Source of the DNA: Rhytidiadelphus loreus
Taxonomy: Eukaryota; Streptophyta; Bryopsida; Hypnales; Hylocomiaceae
DNA: 64,000 bases
Direction of reading: 5' to 3'
NCBI GenBank assembly: GCA_947034895.1
Contig: OX344762.1
Span: 88,034,981-88,098,980 of the forward strand
Shown here one piece after another: positions 1-12,010 of the stretch (positions are counted from its first letter, which is position 1; each line of letters opens with the position of its first letter). The notes under the pieces are model-generated. The model was not told where the DNA came from. It searched no databases and worked only from the letters and a program-made list of their open reading frames with translations. Position numbers and translations under genes: made by a program.

Positions 1-649
1 GAGGTAGACAGAATCCACGCCTGTGCAGGCCTGCAGCAGGACACAACGCTCGAACAATTGGCCGGCATACATCGGAAAAACTCAAGTGCAAACGAAAACC
101 AAAATAATTGAATAGCTATGGTCAAAACCTTGAGAAATTGAGGAGCAGAAATGCAGACTACCCGGGAGTTTTTTAGAAATTGCATCACTAGTATGTGAAT
201 CTAAGTAACAACTAGAAATCGACGTACTGGTGAGGTATCCTGAACCGAAGACTTACATCACAACACCGTCAAATGAAAACCAAAACCAAAACATAATTGG
301 TCGCATAGGGTCAAAAACTGGCTAAATTGAGAATCAGAAATTGAAACTAGCTGACCGGGAGAATTCAAGAAATTGTATCTTTGAGCACGCGAATCTAAGA
401 GAGTCAAGGAAAAACATCGAATTTGAGGTACTGGCGAAAAAAGTCGACAACGCATACCTTCGTCATGGACTCGGAGTTTGTGGGATCAAGAGCGATGGCT
501 TCAGCGCCTTGAGACACAAGTGCTGCTAATTTCGACGGATCCCTTGCTGCCAATCGAACGGTGTGCTTGCCCTGCGCCAGCAACAGCTTCGCAGCTTGGC
601 TGCCATTGCGACTGGTGGCGCTCGTAATCAACACCACAGGCTTCGCCAT
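1..649 (-). CDS. NmrA-like NAD(P)-binding protein, copy C (5' part, truncated by window edge)
   Basis: Exon 1 is complement(458..649), 64 codons starting at the ATG at 647-649; exon 2 begins at 30 and continues beyond base 1. The donor reads AAG|GTATGC and the acceptor CTGCAG|GCC. Exon 1 encodes a Rossmann beta-alpha-beta start (KPVVLITSATSRNGSQAAKL). In NmrA-type atypical short-chain dehydrogenases this region binds NAD(P). The usual GxxGxxG is degenerate here (SATSRNG), with only the last glycine kept, so cofactor binding may be unusual or weak. Exon 1 is about 94% identical at protein level to copy A (50545-50736), and the intron and upstream flank are also alike. I infer a cytosolic oxidoreductase or redox-sensor-like protein; the substrate is unknown. 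Confidence 0.8.
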
Positions 650-1250
650 CACGATCAACAAAATTCAATACTAAGCTCGAAACAATCAACCAAGTCTTGG
701 GCTTGAAATCGTGAACGATGAATGACACCCTGAATGGCAAATCATACTAGATTTCGATGGACACGAATTGATACTTATTGTTGCTGATCTGATTCGACGG
801 GATATTTGAATGCATGTAATACTGACAGACAAGGGAGGACCCAGGACGAAGCTTCGAATTCATTCATACGCCCTTATTGGCAATTTCCATTGTTGCTTCT
901 GATTGTTGCAAAATCAAGGTGTACGTGACTGTTTTGAGCAAAAGCAATGGGGAGCCACTCTAGTGGCAACATCAGTACTCTTCTGGAATGCAGATTGTTC
1001 AAGATATCGACTTAACAACCAGTTCATTAATCTCAAGGGAGAGCTAGGGCTTGGTGGAGTGGCTTCACCACCACATGGGCGGCGTTTCTCGGGCAGCTTC
1101 TCATTGGAATTTATCCGGTAAACGACAGGAAAAAAAAGAGCCCCTGAAGCGCTCCAACGTCCAATTTCTGTCCGACTAATAGATTGAAATACAAGTTTCA
1201 TCCTCATTACTTCTTGGATGAAAGTCATCTTAATTTGAGGAGATACTTTA
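1..1250 (-). repeat. Segmental duplication unit, copy C (gene start plus 5' flank)
   Basis: This stretch aligns collinearly with 50104-51330 (copy A): start of exon 2, intron 1, exon 1 and about 600 bp of upstream flank, including the stretch with GGGGAGCCACTCTAGTGGCA near 950 and the GTGGAGTGG block near 1055. A more diverged third copy is at 46094-47160. The unit is therefore a duplicated gene with its promoter side, not only a duplicated coding sequence. Confidence 0.85.
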
Positions 1251-3029
1251 TCAAGTTCTTGTCCTATCTAATGGTTGGATTTGGTATTACTAGAGCACAT
1301 ATTTTTCTAAAATTCAAAAGGTGGAAGTATGTCAAATGTGGTTGACCAAGCCCAAATTGCATTGACTCTAGTTCAAAATAGGATTTGCAAAAATGAGGTC
1401 ATAGATTTAAAGAATACAAAAAATTTCAAAAAATCATTGTGTGAAGAGAACCTCATTTCAAATCCATTTTAACAGGTTTTACTATAAAAAAAAATGGTAA
1501 TATTTTGTTTGTAATTGAATTTAGAAGGAATTTTAAAATTTCCCTTTCAAAATTTATAAAAAAATATTGGTGATAGCATTGGTGAATCTAACCGTATGGA
1601 TGGAATTTAAAACTCAAAATCTACAACTTTTATTCATAAATTAATTCCAAAATATTCTTCCAAATAGTACTTCTTTATGATTTTTCACAAATCATCAATT
1701 TTGGAAAAGACTTTGGACGTTTAGGGGTTAATGAGAGTGTGCAAAATAAACTTAGAAATAATTCCAATCATTTTAAAGATTGTTGTAAATTAAGACTCTA
1801 TTCATATTAGATCCTACTTATTGCTACATGAGTTACACCAATATTACCTACCTCTATCTTTAGCTTACTAGTGTGTAAGTTTAGTAAACATGTGTTTGTA
1901 TTGGAACAAAATATAAGTACACTAGACAGAGCCTAAAATCTAATGAATAAAGAGATAGAGTCTTTAAAGATAGTAGAGAAGAATTCGGGTCTCAACATTC
2001 CTAGTACTTTGGGCTTGGAAATTAATTGTTTGGGATATAAAAAAGGGCTCATTCCATTTACATGGTCATTGTTACATGTTTCCATCAAAAATGTAACTCA
2101 ATAGGATGTTGGTCATACATGATTATTTAGCAATTATGCACTTGTACCTAGCCTATGTAGTAATGGCCATGTGTCCACGTCATGTGTAAACATGGTCCAT
2201 ATTGGTACGTTGTTGCTTCAAATAATGAAGATGTCAAATTGAATAGTATATTCTAGCTACCAGGATGACTATTACCATGTGAGAAGTTTTGGCGTGTAGT
2301 ATAGCTATTGGCAAAAATGTTTATTTTCTAAGACCCAAGGGATGAGAAAATGATGCCATCGTTGTATATTGTTTTTTCATGACTTGCTACTATTGGTGGC
2401 AATGCATCCAGAATCTGATATCATCATCCAAGGCTTCATGCTGACAACATCCATATTGACATTCCATGGCCATTTTAGGGGGATTATTTTGGATAATAGC
2501 CAATTTTGATTTGGGTATTCCTAGACTCAAATTCTTCTAGCTCTAATGGTTCATTCCAAGTTCCACAACAAGATCTACAAAATAGTAGTTTGTTTCCCCA
2601 AAATTCCTATGTATTTGGTCATAGAAAACATTAGAAATAAAAGATGAGATTTGACTTATGAACTTCAATATAGTATAGAACATTATAGTATAAGGAAATT
2701 TTGGTGTCATTCTATATTTAGAAATGTGATTATAGATTCTCAAGTACAAATTCATTAAATGCTCATTTTTAAAGAGATTTTCAAGATTTTCAAGTAGAGT
2801 TGAAACTAGACTTTGAAGGCTTCATTTTGTTGGTGTTGCTTTATAACAAAAGAAATCAATTCAAATGTCAAAATCAAGTTTTAAGAGTAAAGACTCACAC
2901 CATTAAAATACATTGTATAAGCATACCATTTGTTTGATAAACTACCTTGTATAAAGTCAAAAATTAGCCTATATGACTTGAACTCAACTCAATTGATGTA
3001 AATATAGCATTAATAAAGTTGAAACCAAA

Positions 3030-3350
3030 AAATAGATTAAAATCATTCATACTTCAATATACAAGAAGCGTATTTGACCATCCAAAGGACTTTTTTACTC
3101 TTCAATGTCCTTCTGTGGTTAATTGAATCCTATTTTGTCTCCTTCTTGTGAATGTATCTTTGATCTTACAAGAAAACGTATTAAAATACTAATCAGAAGC
3201 ACTAGGTGCAACCATGACAACAAAAAGAATGTATACACATATAAACCAAAGATGTGGAGGTTCATGAGAATCTACACTTGTGTTCAATTGAATGGATAAA
3301 TCAATCAATGATGCGAATTAAAGATTGAAAAGGTCATGAGATCATATATT
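3030..3350 (-). repeat. Dispersed repeat, inverted copy of the 9.8/11.0 kb repeat
   Basis: The reverse complement of this block matches the repeat at about 9840-10200 and 11040-11460. Shared landmarks are CTTCTTGTATATTGAAG, GAACATGTGT-like sequence, GATTCTCATAAACCTCCA and ATGACCTTTTCAATCTT, in the same order. Three copies, one inverted, show a dispersed mobile family of unknown class. Confidence 0.6.
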
Positions 3351-3879
3351 TAAGGAAACAAAATGTAGTTTTTGTTTTAATTTGTTTTTTTACCATGTTG
3401 AGATTTAATAATAAATGTTTGTGAAAATGGACTCATGCACATAATTTTTTTGAGATTCAAGCCAAGCTTCAAGGGTTGGATTAATTGTCTTTTAGTCTCA
3501 TGCATTGGAACCTTTTATCTTTGATTTCTTAAAATTAAAGCTTTATTGAATCCCACTACATAAATTAGTCTTAACCCTTAACCCTTGAGCACCCTAGAGG
3601 CCAAAGTCTTGCCTCTCCATTTTGAAAAACATTCTTGTTTGACTACTATAATTTTTGAGTAGTACGGTCAAAAGATGCGTCTTTTTCTCCACGCCTCCAA
3701 GTCTCTCTTGACTACCAATCAGTATGGCTGGATTATGTGAATTTCTTCTTAAGAGAAAGGTTGGGCGGATTGAAGTTGAAATGGTCTGGATTTCACTTGA
3801 ATTTGCTTTGGGTGCTCAGGGATTAAACAATCATGTTCACAAATGGTATTACACCTAGAGTCCTTAGGTTGAGATTTTC

Positions 3880-4820
3880 TACACCCAAAAATCAAAGCTT
3901 CAATCTACTTTGTAGATTACTTATGCATTGTGCATTACCATAATGAATTTTTGATAAACAGAAACATTAAGAAATATTCATAAATTCATCAAAATTTCAA
4001 AAAAGATGTATTCTAAAATCTAAATTATTATAGATTGTTGTAATAAAGTAAAATAAAATAGGTTAAGAAGAAAGATTAAAAAAATGTTTTATAACACAAT
4101 TTATATGGTCTAAAGCCAATTTTTTGGCCATTTTCCTCAAGAAGATATGTTCTTGTGTTAGAAAAATTGTGAAATGAATTCCTCACAAGTCCTTCAATAA
4201 TTACATAATTTGAATTTTTGGGGCCAAACTACTCAATAATTCATAGAAAATGCATATGGACTTGTCTATGTGTGCAAATAACATTTGCAAAAAAAACGTG
4301 CATCTATAAATTTAATTTGTGCATATAGAAAAAGTCAAAAGTCAAACTAAAGCAGTTGATTGACCCTCCTCAACTACAATTTGGTTTTCAAGATGTTTAG
4401 GAATTAAGGTATATTTAGTACATATAAAGAAAGTTTCTTTGGACTCCTCTCTTTAAGTGTTAATAAATTACAGTAATACATCTCTTTCTAATTAAATGCT
4501 TACTTTATTCATTTTCATTTGGACTCCTCTCTTTATGCGATAATAAATTAATACATCTCTTTCTAATTGAGTGCTTACTTTATTCATTTTTGTTTTTATG
4601 CATAATAATTTGTATGCAATATGATATATTGTATATAGTTGTGATTCTCCTAGTGTGTTAGGGCATTTCAAAATTAGCTCATAACTAATTGAAGGATTAT
4701 ATATATTTTTTAAATTTGAATAGATTGTAATGTAAGTAGTATACTATATACAATGTTTATTTTAGAATACATTTAAATCAAATTTATTTATTTTAAATTA
4801 TAATTATAAAATGTACACTT
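3880..4820 (+). repeat. Diverged non-coding repeat, partner of 23640-24400
   Basis: Collinear similarity with 23640-24400 runs through several landmarks: AATTGTTGTAATAAAGTA, GCCATTTTCCTCAAG, GTGAA(A/G)T(G/A)AATTCCTCACAAGTC and TTTGTATGCAATATGATATA. By eye identity is roughly 75-80%. No ORF is conserved between the copies. It may be an old non-autonomous element or an old segmental duplication. Confidence 0.6.
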
Positions 4821-5861
4821 TTTATTATGGAATTTTGATTATGTCCAATTTGAAGTTTTGAGGTGTAAAATTGGTGTTTTAGCTAGTTGGATGTAAACCA
4901 AGATGTTAAATTAGGATGAGTGTGAACAAATTGGAGTTGAAGTTCTAGTTAGTGGTTGGTGAGGTCCACTTTGGAGTGTGATGTGAACTATGATGTAAAA
5001 GGTTGGTGAATTTTGGTTCCAAGTAGGATTTGAACGGGTGCTTACGATGGCTACTTAGCCTTCTTCCTAGTTGGTTTCTTCACCCATTGTAGAGAGAGCC
5101 CAATGCGAGTTCAACCTCCGAATAGGTTGTTTTGTAATTTTGATGTGAGGAATATAAAGCGGAGTTGAGCTACCAATTGGATTTTGGGATTATGTTTTCA
5201 ATGAGTGTGATTGTACAAGATGAATATTTGTTGTAGTTGGTTGATCTAAGTTGTTTGTACTATGCATGTGTCCAATTAGCTATTGAAATGATCCAATGTC
5301 TAGATGAGTTGCTTGATTGTGATTGTCTATGAATTAAGTTTAATTATAATTTGAAAATTATTATGTGTTGAAAGCCTGTGTCTAATTGGAATTGTTATAT
5401 TTGTTGTTTTGTGTATCTAGTTGTGGGTGTCGTTGTAGTGTATTAACAATTGTATATTGATAAATTGTAAAAGAATTAGCCTCATTGAAGTTGTTAATGT
5501 ATGGATTGTATGAGAATCAATATTGTATGGTTTTGTGTGCAAATTGAAATAGTGGAGGAAGTGGAAGAGTTAAGATGGATGTTTGATTGTGATTCAGTGA
5601 ATTGGATTAGGATATTAAGTCTTGAATCTACAAATGTTATGTGTAGATGTATACTCAAATTGGAAAATTGCAGTGTCAAAGTTAATGCGCACATATAAAT
5701 TTTTTTTTTTGTTGAGTCAATGTATTAGCATAAACTAGTGTAGGCTGAAAGTGAAATGTGCTAAAATTATATACCAAATAGGAATGTTTAAGAAAGCTAA
5801 ATAGGAAGTTATAGAAGTAAATTGTTGAGTGGAATATTATAGGGAATGTTTCCAATGAATA

Positions 5862-6268
5862 AGGTAGAACTGCCCAATTCCGTTAGTCATTCAATTTTGT
5901 GGTCTACAACTTTATCCCAATTCCGTCATAAAAACATACAAATCCACTTCAGATTCTAACAACAATAATTTATTAATGCTATTAATAGATAACGTGTCAA
6001 TTAATGATTGGTGAATCTTCAAGTGCTATTAGGTACATTGGAAAGCGGTATTGAGTTGTAAGAGGACGTTTATGAATCCAGTCTAGTGGCGGTTTTGCAG
6101 TTTCACTTCAGAAATTTACAGAAATTACAGTTTTTATCAAAAAATTATAATTCCACTTGGGTTTGACTCCTGAAACAAGAGCACACCTCTGAAAAATATG
6201 TGTCTTTCCTAAAGTTGGCCCCAATATAGTCAGATTGCGAATCAGGGTGGTAATGGGTAGTTCTACCT
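5862..6268. mobile_element. MITE of the TA-AGGTRGAA family, copy 1
   Basis: The element is 407 bp with inverted ends AGGTAGAACTGCCCA on the left and TGGGTAGTTCTACCT on the right, flanked by TA on both sides (5860-5861 and 6269-6270). The TA duplication fits Tc1/mariner-type (Stowaway-like) MITEs. It is homologous to copies at 17634-18072 and 20514-20880; the interior shares the block ATTATAATTCCACTTGGGTT with copy 2. There is no coding capacity. Confidence 0.75.
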
Positions 6269-6769
6269 TACTTTGTGTGAGAATTGTTGAGCCAAATAGT
6301 GAGTGAGTGTATGAAGACAGAAATTAAAGTATAGTAATATGGGATTAAATCCAAGTTGGTAAGTTTAAATGCAAGCCTGCAGTAAACAAAGTTGAGCTAG
6401 TTCAAGTTGTTGTGGCAAAGGAAGTCAAGCCAAGTTGGAGTTGAACCATCCTTGTGTTGCTGAGAAGTTGAAGCAAACAATTGGTGAAAAGAATGCAAGT
6501 TGTGAATAATTAAAGAGATAAAAAAGAGTCAAATTGAAAGATAAATAATTCTCACCCTAGTGACCATTAAGAGTGGAGCACATTTGGCAATTAGGCTTAG
6601 TTGGTAAAGAATTTAATTCAAATCTTTAAGTTATGCTTACCTAATTGGAGTAGAAATTGACTAGTCCCTACTTTCTCTATTTGAAGTTTTCCTAGGAATG
6701 AATTAATATACTATTGGGTAGTTTTCCAAATTTATAAATTATCCTAAATCTACAATAATCAAATTGAAA

Positions 6770-7140
6770 GGTAAATTTTTTTCCTTCATAAGTACAAGAT
6801 TTACAAAATTCTTTAGCAAAGGGAATAAAAATGTTTTTTGAAATCATATGGTAAAAATTTTGGAAAATTTAGAATTTATCATGTGACACATTACTAGCTA
6901 AAACATAATCCCAAATATTTATGTTTTTCATTATTCTCTCCATAAAATTCTAAACAATCAAGAAAAAAATTAGTGTGTTGTTTATCAATTGAAATATTCT
7001 AAAAGTTTCACAATTTCTTAGAAACTTTTGGAGTAAATCAAATTTATGAATGTAACTATTTAAGGTCAACCTTTTAGCTAATAATGTTTCATTCAATAAA
7101 ATTCAAATTATTATGAAATTTTCACTACTTACTAGTATGC
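6770..7140 (+). repeat. Diverged non-coding repeat, partner of 24680-25005
   Basis: Collinear similarity with 24680-25005 includes AATTTAGAATTTATCATGTGA, CCATAAAATTCTAAA, TTTCACAATTTCTT and ATAAAATTCAAATTATT(A/C)TGAAATTTTCACTACT. The left partner follows 3880-4820 after 2 kb, while the right partner follows 23640-24400 after 0.3 kb. The two blocks probably belong to one duplicated stretch that later took independent insertions (such as the MITE at 5862) or deletions. Confidence 0.6.
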
Positions 7141-7277
7141 CTTGTATTGTTGCTACAACCATTAAGGTAGACATACGCATTCCTTTCCATCCAACCATAC
7201 AAGGTAGTATGCCTTGTTTTGTTGCTACAATCATTAAGGTAGACATACGCATTCCTTCCCATACAACCATACAAGGC
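7134..7277 (+). repeat. Tandem duplication, 2 x 72 bp
   Basis: The 72-bp unit starting AGTATGCCTTGT at 7134 is repeated at 7206 with a few substitutions and contains ATTAAGGTAGACATACGC. The related sequence near 25000 has only one unit, so the duplication arose in this copy. Confidence 0.8.
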
Positions 7278-7899
7278 AGTACTAGTAAGCAGTGAAATGC
7301 TTTGAACTAAGGTCATGTCAAATTGAGGGAGAAACCTTAAAATAAAAGTCTAGAGGTTTCCAGAAACCTAAAATATGCTAAAATTATAGTAGAATTGAGC
7401 GAGATATTGACGGATGAAGTTTAGAGGTCATAGTGGGTGAAAAATAGGGAACTTCATCCACAAGGAACAAAATTGTAGGAATAAGAAGTAAAAGAATATC
7501 CCAAGGCCAGAGGTCAAATTAGAAATTAGTTTTGAAAGTTAGACTAGTAGTAATCAACGGAGGAAGTTTAGGTACTACTAGTAGTAAACTTCATCCTTCA
7601 ACATCTTTTGCTACAAGGGTTGGATGGGGGTAGTATTTGATGTTTATGGAAATGGCAAGGGATGCCCTACCACCTCTAGTGGCCTACATAGGATTGCGTC
7701 TATCCCTATTCCAAAACCTCTGTAATAGTTTAGAGCCCAATTCAGTTAAGAGAAACCTTGTAGCTTAATTAGTTGTTTTTTCCTACTTAGTAACCATAAT
7801 CAATTAGGGAATAGAAAAGATCCATTGCTTGAAAGGCAAAATAGATTGACACTAGACACTTGTAGGTAGAAGTATGAACAAGAATTTGGTTGTGATCGA

Positions 7900-8170
7900 T
7901 TATTTACCAAGGGTGGGTAAATAAGCGCCCACACGAGTTCCCAAGAATTTATGAACAACGGGAAATAATGGAAACTTTGCCATAGTAGCAATTTGACATG
8001 GTTATGACTATGCCACATCAGATAATATTATTTAATTAATCATTTAATATTTTTAAATAATATTTTTCAAAAATTTAAAATTTAGTTATTTAATATTCTG
8101 ACTGGTCCATAACATAGGAAATAGGCCTAAAATGGCCCTCTTTTGCCCTCAAATCTTATCTAATGCAACA
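7900..8170 (-). mobile_element. GGGAAC-family MITE, diverged inverted copy
   Basis: The order of landmarks resembles 52204-52495: ACGAGTTCCC near 7933, a degraded GACATGG...GCCACATCA palindrome near 8000, an AT-rich core, then AGGCCTAAAATGGCCCTC and AAATCTTATCTAATG near 8120-8165. The left end is not clear. Confidence 0.4.
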
Positions 8171-9035
8171 CTTCATTCCATGGTTCATGTTAATTCGACA
8201 TGAGAACATCTAGGAATTTGTTTTCATGACAAGCAATTTTGTGCACATATGAGTATTGAGGATAGGAACCAAAATGAATAGTGGGCCTATACTATGAGTT
8301 TTGTAGGGCCCTCTTGTTCTTGTAATGGTAGTCATTAAGGCATCACATCTATTTGTTTTTTATGGACATGAACTTTGTCCAAGGAGTGCATTCCTAGAAG
8401 TCATTTCTAATGTATACAAACTTACCATTCGACTTACCATTGATAAGTGAAGTGCTGGGACAAATTGTGCCTCCAAACTACTATATAGATAGGCAATTTT
8501 CTATGGAATTCATTCTTGCACTATGTAAGCAAGTGTAAGGAGCTTTACCATAACACATGGTCCAAATACAAATTAATTCACAATATAGATAGAACAGGTC
8601 CAAGTAGAAGAGGTTTGGGATCCTACTTCTACTCTCTAATGCTCACAGAGTGGAAATATGAATTCAAAGCAATAGTGTCTCATAGGTACATCAAATCGTT
8701 GCCATCTAAACGAATTTTCTACCATTCTAGTAGAGTGCGTCCCTTAACAACAATGAAAACGTATAAATTAGGCACAAACAATGCAATTTGGTTGTATGTC
8801 TGTGCATTGAATCACATGTTGCATATCATGTCTAATTAATAATAGAAAATGAACTATGCACTCTTCCTATTCAAACATCATTGTAGAAGTTTTGAAAGCA
8901 ATGCATTATCTAACATGAGCAAATGAGAATTTTAGTTTGAAGCAAAACACGGTATTTGCAGTGGTTTTCTTCCCAAACCTAGCAATAACACGACAAATTC
9001 AATGTCGAAGACATCTAGTAGACCCCTCCATCTCT
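8171..9035. other. Intergenic, nothing recognised
   Basis: An open frame of 107 codons at 8516-8839 (plus) has no recognisable domain, no homologous copy in the window and intergenic-like composition. I see no other structure. Confidence 0.5.
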
Positions 9036-9324
9036 CATTAGAAGAGATTCCAAGGCAAAGGAGGGCCGTTTTGGGCCTGTTCTGTGCCCTGGGAACAGTA
9101 AAAAAATTTAAATATTAAAAAATTATTTTAAAAATTATTTAATTAAAAAATTAAAAAATTAAAAAATTAAAAAATTAAAAAAAAAAAAATTAATTAATAG
9201 CAGCTGACGTGGCATAGTCGCGGCCACGTCTGATCGCTATTGTGGCACAGTTCCCAACGTTCCCCACTGTTCGGGAACGCTTGGGAACTCACAGTCTTGT
9301 TTTGGCCTGAAAAATCTTCTAATG
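9036..9324 (+). mobile_element. GGGAAC-family MITE
   Basis: The ends are CATTAGAAGAGATT on the left and the inverted AAATCTTCTAATG on the right. The interior has GGGAACAG, an A/T-rich core of TTAAAAAA repeats, a GACGTGGC...GGCCACGTC palindrome and a cluster of GTTCCC/GGGAAC motifs. Related copies are at 52204-52495, about 24420-24660 and about 7900-8170. I could not identify a convincing target duplication. Confidence 0.6.
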
Positions 9325-9399
9325 TTAATAAGGTCAACTTTATCCTTGATTTTTTTAAAATTACCCCTCATTTATCGAGGCCTGCGTGGATGTCTGTAG

Positions 9400-9830
9400 G
9401 ATACAGAGGAGGGACGACTTCAGATACGTGCAACTTTGGGTCTAGGGTGACTTCGGGTTTGGTGACTTCAAGTTTAGGCGACCTTGCTTAGTGGTGACTA
9501 CAGATAGGCAGACCTCAGGTTGCTCAATCGGACCTGCAGTCATTCTTACCTCCAGACTTGAATTCGCCTCGTGTTGACCCGAATTTGTCTTTATCTACAA
9601 ACAAGAAGTCTCCCCTTGCTCATCTGAATTTGTCCTTACTTCTAGACCTAAAGTTGCCCCCTATTGGCATAAATTCGTCCTTGTCGGACTCGAATTTGCC
9701 CTTACCTTTGGACCTAAAGTTGCCCCTTGTCACCCTAAATTCATCCCTACCAACCTTCAGTCGCTCTTACTTCCAAACCTAAAGTTGCCCTCTGCCAATC
9801 CGAATTTGCCCCTATTGGATCAGAATTTAT
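9400..9830 (+). repeat. Degenerate minisatellite with CTAAAGTTGCCC units
   Basis: Imperfect tandem units recur, each with a version of GAATTTG(C/T)CC followed by TTAC(C/T)T..GACCTAAAGTTGCCCC. Spacing is about 40-65 bp. Open frames across it (for example 9558-9782) only translate the repeat. Confidence 0.65.
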
Positions 9831-10400
9831 AAAAATTCAACAATCCACCCCTTGAAGTTCATAAATATTATGCACATCATGAGTCCTTTTGTACCAAATG
9901 TATGATGTTATGACCTTTTCAATCTTCAGTTCCTACATTGATTGGCTTATCCATTTAGTTGCACGTAAATATAGATTCTCATAAACCTCCAACCGTTTGG
10001 GTTGGACATGTGTGTATTTTATATTATTTTTTGCATGCTTGCACCTAATACGACTTCTGGTTAGTACCTTTTATACAAGACTAAAGGCACATTTGTACCA
10101 AGGGAAGATATATAGAATTCAATTAGACCTAGAAGGACCAACATCTAGCACTACAATTGTCATTTGGTTGGTTAGACTTCTTGTATATTGAAGAATGGAT
10201 GGTTTTCATCCAATTTTTTGCATACAACCTTACTTATGCTACATCCTTATTATTGAATTACGTTCAAGTCAAGCTAGACATTTCCTTGAATTTATGTGGG
10301 GTAGTTTTATCAAATACGTAGTACACATTTACAATGTACATATTTCAATAGTGAGTTTTTTCCCCTAAAAACTTGATTTTGACATTCAATGGTATCTTTT
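9831..10400 (+). repeat. Direct repeat unit 1 (pair with 11030-11640)
   Basis: It starts ATCCACCCCTTGAAG and runs through ATGACCTTTTCAATCTT, GGCTTATCCATTTAGTTGCA, GATTCTCATAAACCTCCA and ATTATTTTTTGCATGCTTGCACC. The same order recurs from about 11035. A pair of direct repeats 1.2 kb apart could be old LTRs, but a third, inverted copy at about 3030-3350 favours a dispersed repeat. Confidence 0.6.
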
Positions 10401-11029
10401 TTCCATCTTACCTTTTTTTCATTCCTTTGACTATCTTCCAATATTGCTTGGGAAAAAATCACTTTATACTTATTTCTTGACATGTCATCTTTTGTATGCT
10501 ACATGAAATGCTTGAACATGTACAAATAACTTATTAAATCTCAATCTTTCTTATTTTCTTCTAATATGACACTTACTTAATTTTATTAAGCTACAACATG
10601 CTCTCACTTCATAACCTTTCTACTAGTATTGTAAGTCTCCAATTTCATGACAAATACATAGAACCTATTAATTTCAATGAGCAAATTAGTCCTTTGGAAT
10701 TAATCCTTTGGTAATTACAATACTAATTAGGCAATGAAAAATGGACGATCAAAGAGAACTCCACACTTGATTACAATATACCTATGCTTTATAAAAATGA
10801 ATGTCCCTCCAAACTCTAACACCACCATCAAGTAATGTGGGATCATATATATGAGTATTGACAATTTCATAATAATTTGAATTTAAAATATATAAATGTA
10901 GTGATAAATGGTTTATAATTTTATATTTGTCATGTAAGACTCTAATTGTGATACCCTTTTTGAACATGAGTATTGAAGGATTAAGATTAGTAATGTAGAG
11001 GGGCTCAAAGAGAAGCTTCAATTCAAAAA
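10401..11029. other. AT-rich spacer between direct repeats
   Basis: No gene or repeat is recognised. The 98-codon open frame on the minus strand (10782-11078) is AT-rich and overlaps the repeat boundary, with no domain. Confidence 0.4.
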
Positions 11030-11640
11030 AATTCAAAAAAATCCACCCCTTGAAGCTCAAAAATGTTATGAGCATCATATGTCCTCTTGCACCAACATTT
11101 ATTTATACACCACAATATGACAAAAAATAAGAAAAAAAACTATTCTATTTCCACGAATGTATGATGCTATGACCTTTTCAATCTTTAGTTCCAGCATTAA
11201 TTGGCTTATCCATTTAGTTGCATGTAAGTATAGATTCTCATAAACCTCCACCCATTTGGATTGAACATGTGTACATTCTACATTATTTTTTGCATGCTTG
11301 CACCCAATATGTCTGGTTAGTACCTTTTATAGAAGACTAAAGGTACATTCATAATTTCATATCAACAAAAAAGATATTATGACTCAATTAACCCTAGGAA
11401 GATACTTATGACTGAAGTTGTTATTTGGTTAGTTAAATTTCTTTTGTATTGAAGAATGAATGATGTTCATCCAATTTTTTGTTTCTTATTTATGCTCTAT
11501 CTACATCATCGAGTTAAATTTAAGTCACATTAGTTGTTTCTTGAATTTATATGGGTTTATTTATTAAAAAAAAAGTACATTTATATGTTTGTAATTCAAA
11601 ATTTGGACTTTTTTCTCTTAAAATTTGATTTTCACATTCA
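11030..11640 (+). repeat. Direct repeat unit 2 (pair with 9831-10400)
   Basis: It is collinear with 9831-10400 (landmarks given there). It differs by a roughly 50-bp insertion near 11100-11150 that separates the ATCCACCCC start from the ATGATGCTATGACC block. Confidence 0.6.
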
Positions 11641-11869
11641 AATTTGTCATGACCCTTGTCACAACGTTTGATGGATGAATGCATTGATAGATGAAAGATT
11701 TATGATGATTGTGTAATGACCTTTTATGGATGAATGCATTGATGGATGAACTAATCCATGATGATTTGTGCACTAGTGGATAAGCAAAGATTGCTTGGAG
11801 ATAGATATCTCCTCATGTGGTAGATTTATGTAATGGAGTTAGACAACTCCACTTGGATGACTAGAACAC

Positions 11870-12010
11870 TAGACTTAACGCATGTATATTGGAACTTGGA
11901 GTTATCTAACTCCAAGTAGAAGATCAAGACTTGAATCAAGGACTTAACACATGTGTGTTGGAACTTGGAGCTAGATAACTCCAAGTAGAAGATCAAGACT
12001 TGGATACAAG
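11870..12010 (+). repeat. Short tandem duplication, about 66-bp unit
   Basis: CTTAACGCATGTATATTGGAACTTGGAG-like sequence near 11876 recurs near 11942. Each unit contains the palindromic pair ACTTGGAGTTA...TAACTCCAAGT. The surrounding 11.6-12.3 kb also has repeated GGATGAATGCATTGAT(A/G)GATGAA. This may be LTR-like sequence, but no partner was found. Confidence 0.5.

Larger units (their letters stand above)
1251..5861. other. AT-rich intergenic DNA without a credible gene
   Basis: No ORF here has protein-like composition or a recognisable domain. Near 1700-1730 is a GTTTAGGGGTTAA motif that resembles the ends of the TTAA-flanked elements at 14.3 and 19.4 kb. The stretch contains the two dispersed repeat blocks listed separately (about 3030-3350 and 3880-4820). 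Otherwise I see only low-complexity A/T-rich sequence. Confidence 0.6.

Noticed and set aside
9831..11640. LTR retrotransposon with LTRs at 9831-10400 and 11030-11640
   Set aside because: The 630-bp interior has no coding or primer site, the ends are not TG..CA bounded as far as I can see, and a third inverted copy exists near 3030-3350.
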